Assembly: GCA_901420285.1 (NCBI GenBank)
Contig: CABDVE010000001.1
Coordinates: 620,001-684,000 of the forward strand
DNA: 64,000 nucleotides
Reading direction: 5' to 3'
Source of the DNA: Stutzerimonas stutzeri
GTDB taxonomy: Bacteria > Pseudomonadota > Gammaproteobacteria > Enterobacterales > Pasteurellaceae
A program made the position numbers and the translations under genes. Numbering within the stretch: the stretch's first letter is position 1; each line of letters opens with the position of its first letter. The notes beneath the pieces were generated by a model that worked only from the letters and a program-made list of their open reading frames with translations, made no database searches and had not been told where the DNA came from. Shown piece after piece: positions 1 through 8,956 of this stretch.

Positions 1-122
1 TGCGGTGCTCAATGGCATATCTGTTATAGTACACATCAATATAGTTTTTATTTCATTGGCGAACTATTTTTTGTCAAACTTATCTAACCCTTCGCATTGA
101 TGATTCACCATAGGAGAGTATT

Positions 123-461
123 ATGAAAATCAAGCAAACTTTTTTAGCTGTCGCCGGTACGGTTTTATTGGCTTCAGTAAATGTACAAGCAGCGCAGTTG
201 AACAGAGATATCGGGCGTTATGTTTATACTTGTGACGATAACAAAACGTTGGAAGTGGTTTATGTCAATTCAGGTAAGCAATCTTACGCGATTATTAATC
301 AAATGGATGAAATGGTGCCGTTAAAACAAGTGAAATCCGCTTCAGGCGCGATTTATAAGGCGTTAAGCAGTAATTACACTTATGAACTATTAACTAAAGG
401 TGATACGGCAACATTAGTTGAAGGCGACGACAAACCGATACTATCAAATTGTCGGTTATAA
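123..461 (+). CDS. MliC/PliC-like periplasmic lysozyme inhibitor
   Basis: Small exported protein of 112 residues. Residues 1-23 form a signal peptide (MKIKQTF, a hydrophobic stretch, then a VQA-A cleavage site) with no lipobox cysteine, so it should be soluble in the periplasm rather than a lipoprotein. The mature part has the short beta-rich pattern of the MliC/PliC inhibitors of C-type lysozyme: an early YTCDDNKTLEVVY strand, a central YAIINQMDEMVPLKQV strand, and a C-terminal cysteine (SNCRL) that could pair with Cys37. A GGAG ribosome site lies just upstream, and a hairpin terminator follows the stop, so it is a single-gene unit. The family call rests on pattern alone. Confidence 0.7.
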   Translation: MKIKQTFLAVAGTVLLASVNVQAAQLNRDIGRYVYTCDDNKTLEVVYVNSGKQSYAIINQMDEMVPLKQVKSASGAIYKALSSNYTYELLTKGDTATLVEGDDKPILSNCRL

Positions 462-477
462 CCCGGTAAAAAGAAAC

Positions 478-498
478 AGCGGCATTACGCCGCTTTTT
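478..498 (+). terminator. Intrinsic terminator after the lysozyme-inhibitor gene
   Basis: AGCGGC, a five-base loop and GCCGCT are followed by a run of five T, 17 bases after the stop codon. Confidence 0.8.
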
Positions 499-616
499 GT
501 CAACCGTAAAATACGGGCTATTTTACTACATTTAGTATTTTTGTCGTTTTTATCAACATATTGTTGATTAACTGTTCAAATATGTTGTTTTTTTTTCATT
601 TTTTTGCATTTAGTTA

Positions 617-645
617 TTGACCGAATCGACAAAAAATAGTTTAAT
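617..645 (+). promoter_or_regulatory. Sigma-70 promoter of the tRNA-Phe/tRNA-Asn operon
   Basis: TTGACC at 617-622 and TTTAAT at 640-645 are separated by 17 bases. A GC-rich discriminator (ACGCCCCG) follows, as in stable-RNA promoters under stringent control. The tRNA-Phe gene starts 30 bases downstream. Confidence 0.75.
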
Positions 646-675
646 ACGCCCCGTTGTTCGGCAGTAGCCGGTAAC

Positions 676-751
676 GCCTCGATAGCTCAGTCGGTAGAGC
701 AGGGGATTGAAAATCCCCGTGTCGGTGGTTCGATTCCGCCTCGAGGCACCA
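676..751 (+). tRNA. tRNA-Phe (GAA)
   Basis: A 76-base cloverleaf with the acceptor stem GCCTCGA pairing with TCGAGGC, a D-arm AGCTCAGTCGGTAGAGC, anticodon GAA in a GGGGATTGAAAATCCCC arm, a T-arm with GGTTCGATTCC, and an encoded CCA end. It lies two bases from tRNA-Asn, so both come from one transcript. Confidence 0.97.
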
Positions 752-753
752 AT

Positions 754-829
754 TCCTCCTTAGTTCAGTCGGTAGAACGGTGGACTGTTAATCCATATGT
801 CGCAGGTTCGAGTCCCGCAGGAGGAGCCA
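754..829 (+). tRNA. tRNA-Asn (GTT)
   Basis: A 76-base cloverleaf starting TCCTCCT and ending AGGAGGAGCCA with encoded CCA. The anticodon arm has GTT (GGACTGTTAATCC) and the T-arm has GGTTCGAGTCC. Second gene of the two-tRNA operon, followed directly by a strong terminator. Confidence 0.97.
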
Positions 830-840
830 AATTCTAAAAA

Positions 841-868
841 GCCGCTAAAGAAATTTAGCGGCTTTTTT
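841..868 (+). terminator. Intrinsic terminator of the tRNA operon
   Basis: A nine-base stem GCCGCTAAA / TTTAGCGGC with a GAAA loop is followed by six T. Confidence 0.92.
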
Positions 869-893
869 CCATCTATAATTTACCCAATAATGA

Positions 894-937
894 CGTTATT
901 TAGGGTTAATAATGAAAAGACTCTTTGCTAAATAACG
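894..937. repeat. Inverted repeat in the tRNA-yafJ intergenic region
   Basis: CGTTATTTAG at 894-903 and CTAAATAACG at 928-937 are perfect 10-base arms around a 24-base spacer. No T-run follows, so it is not an obvious terminator. It could be an operator or leader hairpin for the downstream amidotransferase gene; I cannot assign a regulator. Confidence 0.4.
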
Positions 938-1064
938 ATATGCCATTTTATGTAATATTTTCATCTAAAAAATGTATTGTACTTTTCTTGAAATCCTTCT
1001 TGTAATGGTGTTAAATCAACACATCTTATAGGGGTATAAAACGAACTACGTTTAGAAGGATTTT

Positions 1065-1892
1065 ATGTGTCAATTGCTCGGTATGAATTGTAATACGCCG
1101 ACAGATATCGTGTTTTCTTTTGAAGGCTTTCGTCGCCGTGCCGGCTTAACGGATTGTCATTCCGATGGTTTCGGTATCGCTTTTTTTGAAGGTCGTGGCG
1201 TGCGGATTTTTCGCGATAATCGTCCTGCTTCACTTTCACCTATCGCCGATTGTGTAAAACAATATAAAATTAAGTCACTCAACGTAATAGCCCATATTCG
1301 CAAAGCGACACAAGGCGCAGTCAATATTGAAAATACTCATCCGTTTATCCGTGAAATTTGGGGAGAAAACTGGGTATTCGCACATAATGGTAACTTAAAA
1401 GATTTACCGAATATGTCGGAAAGTTTTTGTCAACCGATCGGTTCAACAGATTCCGAGGCTGCATTTTGTTATATGGCGGAATTCTTAAAAAGCCGTTTTA
1501 AGAAAAAACCGACGGAAATGCAAATTTTTCAAGCGATTCAAGAAGTGAGTAAAGAACTTGCTGCTCATGGTACGTTTAATTTCATTTTGTCTAACGGCGA
1601 ATGGATGATTGCTCACTGTTCTACTAATTTGCACTATCTGGTACGCAAAGCCCCTTTCGGTAAGGCGCACCGCATTGACGATGACGGCGTGATCGATTTC
1701 AATGATTATGCTAAAGATGGCGACAAAGTCACTATTATCACCACCTTTCCGCTCACCAAAGACGAACCTTGGACGAAAATGGAAAATGGCGGTTTTGTGT
1801 TCTTTAAAGAGGGCGATAAAATCGCAGAAGTGATTGGCGTCGCGAAAGAAATAATTGATGACGGTACCCTTGGCAATCGCAAGGCAGCTTAG
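1065..1892 (+). CDS. Class II glutamine amidotransferase, YafJ family
   Basis: A 275-residue protein whose chain starts Met-Cys, so Cys2 becomes the N-terminal nucleophile typical of Ntn-type glutamine amidotransferases that release ammonia from glutamine. Supporting motifs are DGFGIAFFEGRGVRIF, the VIAHIRKATQGAV strand, NTHPF, and WVFAHNGNL with its oxyanion Asn-Gly, then STDSEA. No synthetase domain is attached, so the acceptor of the ammonia is unknown; E. coli YafJ is likewise uncharacterised. AGAAGGA precedes the start as ribosome site. The protein is complete and stands alone between the tRNA operon and the convergent ruvX operon. Confidence 0.88.
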   Translation: MCQLLGMNCNTPTDIVFSFEGFRRRAGLTDCHSDGFGIAFFEGRGVRIFRDNRPASLSPIADCVKQYKIKSLNVIAHIRKATQGAVNIENTHPFIREIWGENWVFAHNGNLKDLPNMSESFCQPIGSTDSEAAFCYMAEFLKSRFKKKPTEMQIFQAIQEVSKELAAHGTFNFILSNGEWMIAHCSTNLHYLVRKAPFGKAHRIDDDGVIDFNDYAKDGDKVTIITTFPLTKDEPWTKMENGGFVFFKEGDKIAEVIGVAKEIIDDGTLGNRKAA

Positions 1893-1924
1893 TCAAGTGG
1901 CCTTTTCTTTTGGGCCAGTAGAAA

Positions 1925-1955
1925 GGGTCGTTTTAACAAAATTTCAGAACGACCC
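1925..1955. terminator. Possible terminator hairpin between yafJ and ruvX
   Basis: GGGTCGTT at 1925-1932 and AACGACCC at 1948-1955 form an 8-base stem between two convergent genes. Neither side has a strong T-run, so termination strength is doubtful. Confidence 0.4.
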
Positions 1956-2001
1956 AAGATTTAAAAAACGGATTGAGTTTTTCTTCCGACCTTAACTCAA
2001 T

Positions 2002-2421
2002 TCAATCAAAACCGTTCTCCTCAAACCAACTCTCCAAAATTAAACACGCGGAAATGCTGTCCACTTTGCCTTTTTTTAATGCGCGAAAACCGCTGCGCTC
2101 AAAAATTTCGCTACGGGCTTGAGTAGTGGTCAAGCGTTCATCTTGAAACGCCACTTTTATGCCGAAACGCCCGTTCAAACGATTGCCAAATTTGCGAGCG
2201 CGTAAGGTGAGCTCTTGTTCCGAGCCATCCATATTAAGCGGTAACCCCACAACGACGATCTTTGGTTTCCATTCTTTCAGACATTTTTCAATTTCGTTCC
2301 AATTTGGAATACCGTCCTGTGCTTTAAATGCAGGTAAGGCTTGTGCTGTGCAAGTAATATTTTGTCCGACGGCACAACCGATACTTTTTGTGCCGAAATC
2401 GAAAGCCAATGCGGTGCTCAT
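2002..2421 (-). CDS. ruvX: Putative pre-16S rRNA nuclease YqgF/RuvX
   Basis: A 139-residue protein of the YqgF family (RNase H-like fold), implicated in 16S rRNA 5'-end processing; the older Holliday-junction resolvase name RuvX persists. It shows the family's N-terminal [17 protein letters not shown] strand with the catalytic Asp, the [14 protein letters not shown] motif, and [10 protein letters not shown]. Its ATG shares bases with the TGA of yqgE (ATGA overlap), so translation is probably coupled. The first codons, ATG plus AGCACCGCATTG, contain the repeat motif described in the findings and encode Ser-Thr-Ala-Leu. Confidence 0.93.
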   Translation of the reverse strand: MSTALAFDFGTKSIGCAVGQNITCTAQALPAFKAQDGIPNWNEIEKCLKEWKPKIVVVGLPLNMDGSEQELTLRARKFGNRLNGRFGIKVAFQDERLTTTQARSEIFERSGFRALKKGKVDSISACLILESWFEENGFD

Positions 2422-2981
2422 CAGCTATGTCCCACTTGCGCACAGGCAAAATTGTGCGAATTAATGCCGAGTAACTGGCTTGCCGCGAGATAGCGTTCTT
2501 CATAAGGCGCGTCGAACAAAATGCTTTCATCGGACGGTACTACTAACCATGTATTATCCATGATTTCTTGTTCCAACTGGCCCGCTCCCCAGCTCGAGCA
2601 GCCAAGCGCCACTAAATATTTTTCTGGTGCCTGCAGTGAACCGAACGTATCTACTACATCGGCGGAAGTAGTCAGCGAAAGTTCATCAGTGATTTTGTAA
2701 CTATGCTGAAAATCGTTGGCGGTTTTCTTATGTACGATAAAACCGCGTTCCATATGCACCGGACCGCCGGCAACCACCATCGCATCATCAAAAGTGCGAT
2801 CGTTTTTCATCATAAAATTAAGTTTAGAATACAGTTCAGCAATGCTTAAATCCGTTGGTTGATTAATTACGATGCCCATTGATCCTTGCTCATTATGCTC
2901 GCAAATAAAAACCACAGTGCGATGAAAATAATCGTCTAAATGCGGCATTGCGATAAGAAATTGTCCTTGTAAATCCATCAT
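2421..2981 (-). CDS. yqgE: YqgE/AlgH family protein (UPF0301)
   Basis: A 186-residue member of UPF0301. Family features are [21 protein letters not shown] near the N-terminus (residues 4-24), [26 protein letters not shown] and [15 protein letters not shown]. The biochemical role is not established; Pseudomonas AlgH affects alginate production. It overlaps rsmE by four bases upstream and ruvX by one base downstream, so the three are one translationally coupled operon, in the same order as in Haemophilus. A second in-frame ATG follows the first directly, so the exact start is uncertain by one codon. Confidence 0.93.
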   Translation of the reverse strand: MMDLQGQFLIAMPHLDDYFHRTVVFICEHNEQGSMGIVINQPTDLSIAELYSKLNFMMKNDRTFDDAMVVAGGPVHMERGFIVHKKTANDFQHSYKITDELSLTTSADVVDTFGSLQAPEKYLVALGCSSWGAGQLEQEIMDNTWLVVPSDESILFDAPYEERYLAASQLLGINSHNFACAQVGHS

Positions 2982-3715
2982 TCGCCTAAGTCTCCAAAAT
3001 AAATTTGTAATGCGCTGATTGCCGCCAGCGAGGCGGTTTCCGTGCGTAACACACGCTTTCCTAATAATATTTCGACAAACCCCTGCCGTTCTGTTTGTGC
3101 AATTTCTTGTGGCGATAAGCCACCTTCTGATCCGATTAACAAACGTACGCCTTCGGGCGGAATTTTCGGCAAAGTCTTAATGGAATATTGGGCGCGCGGA
3201 TGTAAATTCAACTTCAGCGCGCCGTCATTTTCTGCGCACCAATCTTGCAATTTCATTATAGGACGTATTTTCGGCACCGCATTGCGACCGCATTGTTCGC
3301 AAGCAGCGATAGCGATTTTTTGCCATTGTTGAATTTTTTTATCCATGCGTTCGGTTTCTAACTTCACACCGCAACGTTCTGACCACAACGGTGTAATCAC
3401 ATTTACGCCGAGTTCGACGGATTTCTGAACGGTAAATTCCATCCGATCACCGCGCGAAATCACTTGGCCTAAATGGATCTTCAAGTTTGATTCTTTGTCG
3501 ACGAATTCACGCCCTAAAATTTCTGCTTTCACAATTTTTTTGCCTGCTTCCGTAATGCGTGCCGGATAAATGTGATTACTGCCGTCAAAAAGCTCGATTT
3601 GTTCGCCTTCGCTCATACGCAGTACACGCCCAACATGGTTTGCAGCGTCATCAGAAAGTCGGCATTGGGTTTGATTTTCAAGTGATTCAGGGTGATAAAT
3701 TCGAGGTATACGCAT
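2978..3715 (-). CDS. rsmE: 16S rRNA (uracil-1498-N3)-methyltransferase RsmE
   Basis: A SPOUT-class methyltransferase that modifies U1498 of 16S rRNA in the assembled 30S subunit, using S-adenosylmethionine. The N-terminal PUA-like part begins MRIPRIYHP. The C-terminal half has [16 protein letters not shown] and the knot motifs [14 protein letters not shown] and [20 protein letters not shown]. An in-frame ATG six codons upstream exists (3733), but homologues begin at MRIPRIYHP, giving 245 residues, and neither start has a clear ribosome site. First gene of the rsmE-yqgE-ruvX operon; a composite repeat lies upstream. Confidence 0.95.
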   Translation of the reverse strand: MRIPRIYHPESLENQTQCRLSDDAANHVGRVLRMSEGEQIELFDGSNHIYPARITEAGKKIVKAEILGREFVDKESNLKIHLGQVISRGDRMEFTVQKSVELGVNVITPLWSERCGVKLETERMDKKIQQWQKIAIAACEQCGRNAVPKIRPIMKLQDWCAENDGALKLNLHPRAQYSIKTLPKIPPEGVRLLIGSEGGLSPQEIAQTERQGFVEILLGKRVLRTETASLAAISALQIYFGDLGE

Positions 3716-3809
3716 AATCTGTTTTGTCTTCATTTAAAGTAGGCTAACAAAATCCAAAGGATTTTGACGGCAGGTTTGACCAATAATAGCGACATCGTAA
3801 GTAATCGCG

Positions 3810-3948
3810 AAATTATGTAGCAGTTGCACAACGCTAAAATTACCCTTGCAAAATAGCACCGCATTGGAGCTGCTTTCAATGCGGTGCTGTCGTTTGATGT
3901 AAACTCATGCTTAATTCAAATGGTTTTGTGCATTGCTACATAATTACG
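3810..3948. repeat. Composite palindromic repeat, copy 1
   Basis: A 139-base element. The outer arms are AATTATGTAGC at the left and GCTACATAATT at the right. An inner inverted pair, AGCACCGCATTG at 3855-3866 and CAATGCGGTGCT at 3877-3888, is separated by ten bases. The right end is the 'A' end (GTAGCAATGCACAAAACC when read on the minus strand). A near-direct repeat, AGTAATCGCG at 3800-3809 and AGTAATCGTG at 3949-3958, flanks the element and could be a target duplication. Confidence 0.75.
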
Positions 3949-3992
3949 AGTAATCGTGCAGGTGATTACGCTTAATCTTTGATAGTTTTTAT

Positions 3993-4754
3993 TTAGGCGC
4001 GTAAGCCGACGCCTTTTTCGATTAAGACGTAAGCGAGCCAATATAAGCCGATCACTAGCGAACCTAAGACGAGAAACGAACAGTAAATCGGCACATCGCT
4101 GATACCTAAAAAGCCGTAACGAAAGCCGCTAATCATATAAACAATTGGGTTAAATTTCGATACCAACTGCCAAAAATCCGGCAATAGCGAAATCGAATAA
4201 AACACGCCGCCTAAGTAAGTGAGCGGAGTGAGTACGAAAGTCGGGATAAGCCCCACATCGTCGAAGTTTTTTGCAAAAATTGCGTTAATTAATCCGCCAA
4301 GCGAAAAAGTCATTGTGGTGAGAAACAACGTACTAAAGATCATCCACCAAGAATGAACGTTCAACGTAATGAAAAATAGTGTTACCAATGTCACTAAAGT
4401 GGCGGACAATACGCCCCGTAAGACGCTGCCGGTGATATAGCCGCAAATGATGTTATGGCTTGAAAGCGGCGATACTAATAATTCCTCATAAGTCTTATTG
4501 AATTTACTCAAGAAAAAAGACGATGCGGTGTTGACGTAAGATGCACTGATCGCCGTCATCATCATTAATCCTGGCGCGATAAATCGCATATAGCTTACGC
4601 CCTGCATATCGCCGATACGAGCACCGATAAGTTGCCCGAAAATCAAGAAGTAAAGTGTAGTAGTGATCACAGGTGGCACCAGAGTTTGCTTCCAAATGCG
4701 AATCACGCGTTTGGATTCTTTAATGGCCAATGTGAGGAATCCGATTAAATTCAT
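3993..4754 (-). CDS. ABC-2 type transporter permease (YadH-like)
   Basis: A 253-residue integral membrane protein with about six hydrophobic segments and the ABC-2 family pattern: TLVPPVITTTLYFLIFG near residues 24-40, then GLMMMTAISASYVNTASSFF, the KTYEELLVSPLSS coupling region, and LTPLTYLGGVFYSISLLP near residue 180. It should pair with the ATPase encoded one base upstream to form an exporter. The substrate is unknown; YadGH-type systems are often annotated as drug or polysaccharide exporters without proof. Start chosen at ATG with MNLIGFLTLAIKES. Confidence 0.88.
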   Translation of the reverse strand: MNLIGFLTLAIKESKRVIRIWKQTLVPPVITTTLYFLIFGQLIGARIGDMQGVSYMRFIAPGLMMMTAISASYVNTASSFFLSKFNKTYEELLVSPLSSHNIICGYITGSVLRGVLSATLVTLVTLFFITLNVHSWWMIFSTLFLTTMTFSLGGLINAIFAKNFDDVGLIPTFVLTPLTYLGGVFYSISLLPDFWQLVSKFNPIVYMISGFRYGFLGISDVPIYCSFLVLGSLVIGLYWLAYVLIEKGVGLRA

Positions 4755-4755
4755 A

Positions 4756-5664
4756 TTAATTTGCTATTCTAAGGAAAAGTTCTTCCAGACGATTGGATTT
4801 ATTTCGCATACTCAACACTTCTATATTTTGTGCGGTGAGTTGCGTGAATAAGTTGGTGAGCCCTTGCGAGCGTTTGACTTCCACTTCGAGCGTGTTTTCA
4901 TCCAGCCATTGGTACGGGTAATTGTCGATATGAAATTCGGTATTTCGTGCGATATTTTGCAAATCTAGCATAAAAACTTCCGTTTCCAGCTTCGCCAATA
5001 ATGCTTTCATTGAGGTGTTTTCGATTAATTTCCCCTGTCGAATAATGCCGATATTACGGCAGAGATTTTCCGCTTCCTCAAGATAATGGGTGGTTAAAAT
5101 GATCGTAGTGCCTTGTGCGTTAAGTTCACGTAAAAAATTCCACAAAGATCGGCGTAATTCGATATCCACGCCGGCGGTCGGTTCGTCTAGAATCAATAAC
5201 TTAGGGTCATGCATTAATGCGCGGGCGATCATTACTCGGCGTTTCATTCCGCCGGAAAGCTCGCGGATAAGATGGGTACGTTTTTTCCACAAATCGAGTT
5301 TTTGTAACCATATTTCTGCACGTTGGTGGGCTTCTTTCAACGGAACGCCGTAAAAACCCGCTTGTTGAGTGAGCACATTAATGACTTTTTCAAATTGGTT
5401 GAAGTTAAACTCTTGCGGTACTAAGCCGATTTGTTGTTTTAGTCGGGCTTTTTGCGTGTCTAAATCATAGCCGAACACTTTCACCGAACCGGAGGTTTTG
5501 TTCACCAATGAGCTGACAATGCCGATAATGGTCGATTTTCCGGCGCCGTTGTGGCCGAGTAAAGCATAAAAATCCCCTTGTTCGACGGTGAGATCAATGC
5601 CTTTTACTGCCTGGATACCGGCAGTATAAGTTTTGATGAGATTTCTGATTTCAAGCGCGTGCAT
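4756..5664 (-). CDS. ABC transporter ATP-binding protein (YadG-like)
   Basis: A 302-residue ATPase. Walker A is GHNGAGKST (about residues 37-45), the signature is LSGGMKRRV (about 140), and Walker B is LLILDEPTAGVD (about 160), followed by the H-loop TTHYLEE. It lacks a membrane domain and is followed at once by the ABC-2 permease gene, so the two form an exporter of the YadG/YadH kind. The C-terminal 80 residues (from LIENTSMKALL) form the small extra domain usual in this subfamily. Confidence 0.9.
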   Translation of the reverse strand: MHALEIRNLIKTYTAGIQAVKGIDLTVEQGDFYALLGHNGAGKSTIIGIVSSLVNKTSGSVKVFGYDLDTQKARLKQQIGLVPQEFNFNQFEKVINVLTQQAGFYGVPLKEAHQRAEIWLQKLDLWKKRTHLIRELSGGMKRRVMIARALMHDPKLLILDEPTAGVDIELRRSLWNFLRELNAQGTTIILTTHYLEEAENLCRNIGIIRQGKLIENTSMKALLAKLETEVFMLDLQNIARNTEFHIDNYPYQWLDENTLEVEVKRSQGLTNLFTQLTAQNIEVLSMRNKSNRLEELFLRIAN

Positions 5665-5772
5665 AAATGGGTTAATAAGAAAATTGAGGACGTATCGTTG
5701 ATATTCTTTACGATATTTTAATTTCAGGCCACTTAAAACAGTATTGATTGCAATTGTATTTGGGCGATGGAA

Positions 5773-6501
5773 TTAATCGGAAAGATTCTGCGGTAAACGT
5801 TCTAGAATCGAATGCCAATAGGTCGCCGAACGCGCATTATGTTTACGAATGCATTCCACCACCGCATTGGCGTTGCCTGTTTGACAAATTTGTTGCATTT
5901 CCAGATAGAATTGTCTGGCTAATTCGCGGTGTTTTTGCTCTTTGAAAAATAATAAACCGATACGTTGATAAACCCCTTGCAGGCTATTGAAAATTAAGCG
6001 GTAAAAGGGTTTATTGGCGACCACGGTAAATTGACGAAACAGACGATAATCAAATTCGGTGTAATCTTTCGCCGTATTTTTCAGTTCGTTTAAATCATGA
6101 AATAACATTGCCGATTGCTGAGGCGAATTTTTCACTGCTTCATAAATATAGGATTCCGACATTTTGCTGCGCAACGATAACATGTTGTCAATAATCAGCG
6201 GTGCGGAATTTTGATCGAGCGTAATTAAGGTTTCAATAATACTCGGGCTTGCGGTATCCCAAATATTATTTATTTTTGTCGGTTTACCGTGTTGAATCGT
6301 CAACCAACCGTCGCGTGCTAAACGCTGTAATACTTCACGCAAGGTGGTTCGAGTCACTCCGATTTTATCGGCAAGATCACGCTCGGAAGGTAAATGAGTA
6401 CCTGCCGGAAACACATTATCCCAAATACTTTTAACGATATATTCTTCGGCCAGTGCGGCAGGACTTTGTGCTTTTAAAATGGTACTTTCCATATTATTCA
6501 T
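5773..6501 (-). CDS. fadR: Fatty acid metabolism regulator FadR
   Basis: A GntR-family transcription factor that senses long-chain acyl-CoA and switches fatty acid degradation and synthesis genes. The N-terminal winged helix (LPSERDLADKIGVTRTTLR, then LQRLARDGWLTIQHGKPTK) is nearly identical to other FadR proteins, and the C-terminal all-helical ligand domain runs to LPQNLSD. The frame extends 16 codons further upstream, but homologues start close to MNNMESTILKAQ, so I place the start at 6501. It is divergent from nhaB, as in Haemophilus and E. coli. A degenerate repeat copy (CACCGCATTGG near 5860) encodes Asn-Ala-Val-Val. Confidence 0.94.
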   Translation of the reverse strand: MNNMESTILKAQSPAALAEEYIVKSIWDNVFPAGTHLPSERDLADKIGVTRTTLREVLQRLARDGWLTIQHGKPTKINNIWDTASPSIIETLITLDQNSAPLIIDNMLSLRSKMSESYIYEAVKNSPQQSAMLFHDLNELKNTAKDYTEFDYRLFRQFTVVANKPFYRLIFNSLQGVYQRIGLLFFKEQKHRELARQFYLEMQQICQTGNANAVVECIRKHNARSATYWHSILERLPQNLSD

Positions 6502-6646
6502 AATAAAAAATAACGAATAAACCGTAGCGAGAAGGTCTAACAAGATCAAAAAAGAGCGATTTATATAGTAAATCTTTATCTTCGGTATTATCCTTTAAAG
6601 CTCTCTATATTACAATGAGAGCACAATAAAAAAACAGGAGTAACTT

Positions 6647-8188
6647 ATGACTTACACACAAGCATTTATGAAAAACTTTCTTGGCGCGAGCCCGGATTGG
6701 TATAAACTTGCGATCGTGTCTTTTCTGATTATTAACCCTATTATTTTCTTTTTTGTAAGTCCCTTTCTGGCCGGTTGGCTTTTGGTCGCCGAATTCATTT
6801 TCACCCTTGCCATGGCATTAAAATGCTATCCGTTACAACCGGGCGGTTTACTTGCAGTTGAAGCCATCGTTATTGATATGACAAGCCCTACGCACGTGAA
6901 AGCAGAAATTATGGCGAATTTTGAAGTAATTCTGCTTTTAATGTTTATGGTGGCGGGAATTTTCTTTATGAAGCAACTGTTACTTTTCGTGTTCACCAAA
7001 TTGCTTGTTAAAATTCGTTCAAAAATTGCGCTTTCTTTGGCATTTTGTTTCAGCGCGGCATTTTTATCCGCGTTTCTTGACGCATTAACTGTGGTTGCAG
7101 TTATTATCAGCGTAGCGATGGGCTTTTACGGCGTGTATCACAAAGTGGCGTCCGGTCACACATTAAAAGATGCGGTAGATATTGCCGATGATAATAAAAT
7201 CGGCAATAACCATGAAACCCTTGAAAAATTCCGGGCCTTCTTGCGCAGCTTAATGATGCATGCCGGTGTGGGCACCGCATTGGGTGGTGTGATGACGATG
7301 GTTGGCGAACCGCAAAACTTAATTATCGCCGAGCAAGCTAAATGGAATTTCATCGAGTTCTTTTTCCGTATGGCACCGGTGACGATTCCTGTGTTTATTT
7401 GTGGTTTGCTGACTTGTTACTTAACCGAAAAATTTAAAATTTTCGGTTATGGCGAAGAATTACCTGAAGACGTTTGGAAAATCTTGGCAGATTTAGACCA
7501 CGCCAATTCCGCCAAAATGTCCAAACAAGACAAGCTTAAATTAGGCATTCAAATATTAATTGCGGTTTGGTTGATTTTAGGTTTGGCCTTCCACTTAGCC
7601 GCCGTCGGCTTAATCGGTTTAAGTGTTATTATTCTGGCCACCGCATTCACTGGCGTAACAGATGAACATACCATTGGTAAAGCTTTCCAGGAATCCTTGC
7701 CGTTCACCGCATTACTTGTGGTGTTTTTTACGGTAGTGGCAGTTATTATCGACCAAAAGTTATTTGCGCCGATTATTCATTATGTCTTATCCGCCAGTGA
7801 AAGCGCACAGCTCGTGTTATTCTATATATTTAACGGTTTGTTATCAGCTATTTCCGATAACGTATTCGTGGCGACGGTTTACATTAACGAAGCCAAAAAC
7901 GCATTAACCAACGGCGTAATTGCATCGCATCAATTCGAATTGCTTTCCGTTGCCATCAATACCGGTACAAATTTGCCGTCCGTGGCGACTCCAAACGGCC
8001 AAGCGGCGTTCTTATTCTTGCTGACTTCTTCCCTTGCACCGTTAATCCGCCTTTCTTACGGTAGAATGGTTTATATGGCCTTACCTTATACGCTTGTATT
8101 ATCTTTGGTCGGTTTATTTGCCATCGAATTTATTTTACCGTCGGCTACCGTTTGGTTTGCGAATTTAGGCCTAATTTTGCCGATCTAA
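6647..8188 (+). CDS. nhaB: Na+/H+ antiporter NhaB
   Basis: A 513-residue inner membrane antiporter of full NhaB length that extrudes Na+ in exchange for protons. About twelve hydrophobic segments are visible. Family-typical stretches are [14 protein letters not shown] at the N-terminus, [37 protein letters not shown], and [21 protein letters not shown] lies nine bases before the ATG. It is divergent from fadR and followed nine bases later by dsbB, so nhaB-dsbB is probably a two-gene operon. An exact copy of the repeat motif at 7272-7282 encodes Gly-Thr-Ala-Leu inside the protein. Confidence 0.96.
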   Translation: MTYTQAFMKNFLGASPDWYKLAIVSFLIINPIIFFFVSPFLAGWLLVAEFIFTLAMALKCYPLQPGGLLAVEAIVIDMTSPTHVKAEIMANFEVILLLMFMVAGIFFMKQLLLFVFTKLLVKIRSKIALSLAFCFSAAFLSAFLDALTVVAVIISVAMGFYGVYHKVASGHTLKDAVDIADDNKIGNNHETLEKFRAFLRSLMMHAGVGTALGGVMTMVGEPQNLIIAEQAKWNFIEFFFRMAPVTIPVFICGLLTCYLTEKFKIFGYGEELPEDVWKILADLDHANSAKMSKQDKLKLGIQILIAVWLILGLAFHLAAVGLIGLSVIILATAFTGVTDEHTIGKAFQESLPFTALLVVFFTVVAVIIDQKLFAPIIHYVLSASESAQLVLFYIFNGLLSAISDNVFVATVYINEAKNALTNGVIASHQFELLSVAINTGTNLPSVATPNGQAAFLFLLTSSLAPLIRLSYGRMVYMALPYTLVLSLVGLFAIEFILPSATVWFANLGLILPI

Positions 8189-8197
8189 GGAGAAAAA

Positions 8198-8731
8198 ATG
8201 CTCGCATTATTTAAACAATTTTCAGAAAAACGTTCCGCTTGGTTTTTACTGGCATGTTCAAGTTTAGCGCTAGAATTAACCGCGCTTTATTTTCAATACG
8301 GCATGGGCTTGCAACCTTGCGTGCTCTGTGTGTACGAACGTTTAGCCGTAGCCGGTTTATTTATTGCGGGCATTATCGGTATTTTTGCGCCAAGTGCTCT
8401 TTTTATGCGCTTAATCGCGTTGCTGCTTGCGCTATTTAGCGCAGTAAAAGGGTTGCTTATTAGTGTTCGCCATCTTGATTTACAAATGAATCCGGCGCCG
8501 TGGAAGCAATGTGAAGTTGTTCCGGACTTTCCGGAAATGATGCCGCTGCACAAATGGCTTCCGAGTATTTTTGCTCCTACAGGCAGTTGTAACGACAGTC
8601 AATGGTCGTTGTTTGGTATTAGTATGGTGCAATGGTTGGTATTTATTTTTGCGGTGTATGTGATGGTATTGACGTTGATGTTTATTGCACAGATTAAAAA
8701 AAGCCAAAAACAGCGAAGATTATTTCACTAA
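8198..8731 (+). CDS. dsbB: Disulfide bond formation protein DsbB
   Basis: A 177-residue inner membrane quinone reductase that reoxidises DsbA. It has four hydrophobic segments, the periplasmic CVLC active pair (residues about 42-45, LQPCVLCVYERL) and the second pair of cysteines in the long periplasmic loop (Cys in WKQCEVVPDF and in TGSCNDSQ). AAGGAG precedes the ATG. It follows nhaB closely. Confidence 0.95.
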   Translation: MLALFKQFSEKRSAWFLLACSSLALELTALYFQYGMGLQPCVLCVYERLAVAGLFIAGIIGIFAPSALFMRLIALLLALFSAVKGLLISVRHLDLQMNPAPWKQCEVVPDFPEMMPLHKWLPSIFAPTGSCNDSQWSLFGISMVQWLVFIFAVYVMVLTLMFIAQIKKSQKQRRLFH

Positions 8732-8813
8732 AATAACAAGAAATTTAGCCAATAATATTTGCAAATATGCTGTTTAGTATTGCGTTCGGCGTTATTATCG
8801 CAGTGTCAAAACA

Positions 8814-8824
8814 GCACCGCATTG
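8814..8824 (+). repeat. Single GCACCGCATTG motif downstream of dsbB
   Basis: An exact copy of the 11-mer, preceded by AAAACA as in the paired copies but without a partner. A separate hairpin, AAGGGGACGA (8876-8885) and TCGTCCTTT (8898-8906), follows and may help terminate dsbB or the convergent pgeF. Confidence 0.6.
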
Positions 8825-8956
8825 GAAGCAGTGAATTAGCTAAGCGGTAAAATCGACTGTTTCGGCGAATTCTTGAAGGGGACGACCTAGCTAGAAATCG
8901 TCCTTTGCGAATTTTCGTCTACATCAATGGCTAAGCCATGTAAATTAATACTGAGT

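Noticed and set aside
3716..3733. Upstream ATG giving RsmE six extra residues
   Set aside because: Homologues start MRIPRIYHP, and no better ribosome site supports the longer form.
3810..3948. Reading the repeated palindromes as a CRISPR array
   Set aside because: Copies are kilobases apart and not separated by uniform short spacers; no cas genes are present.
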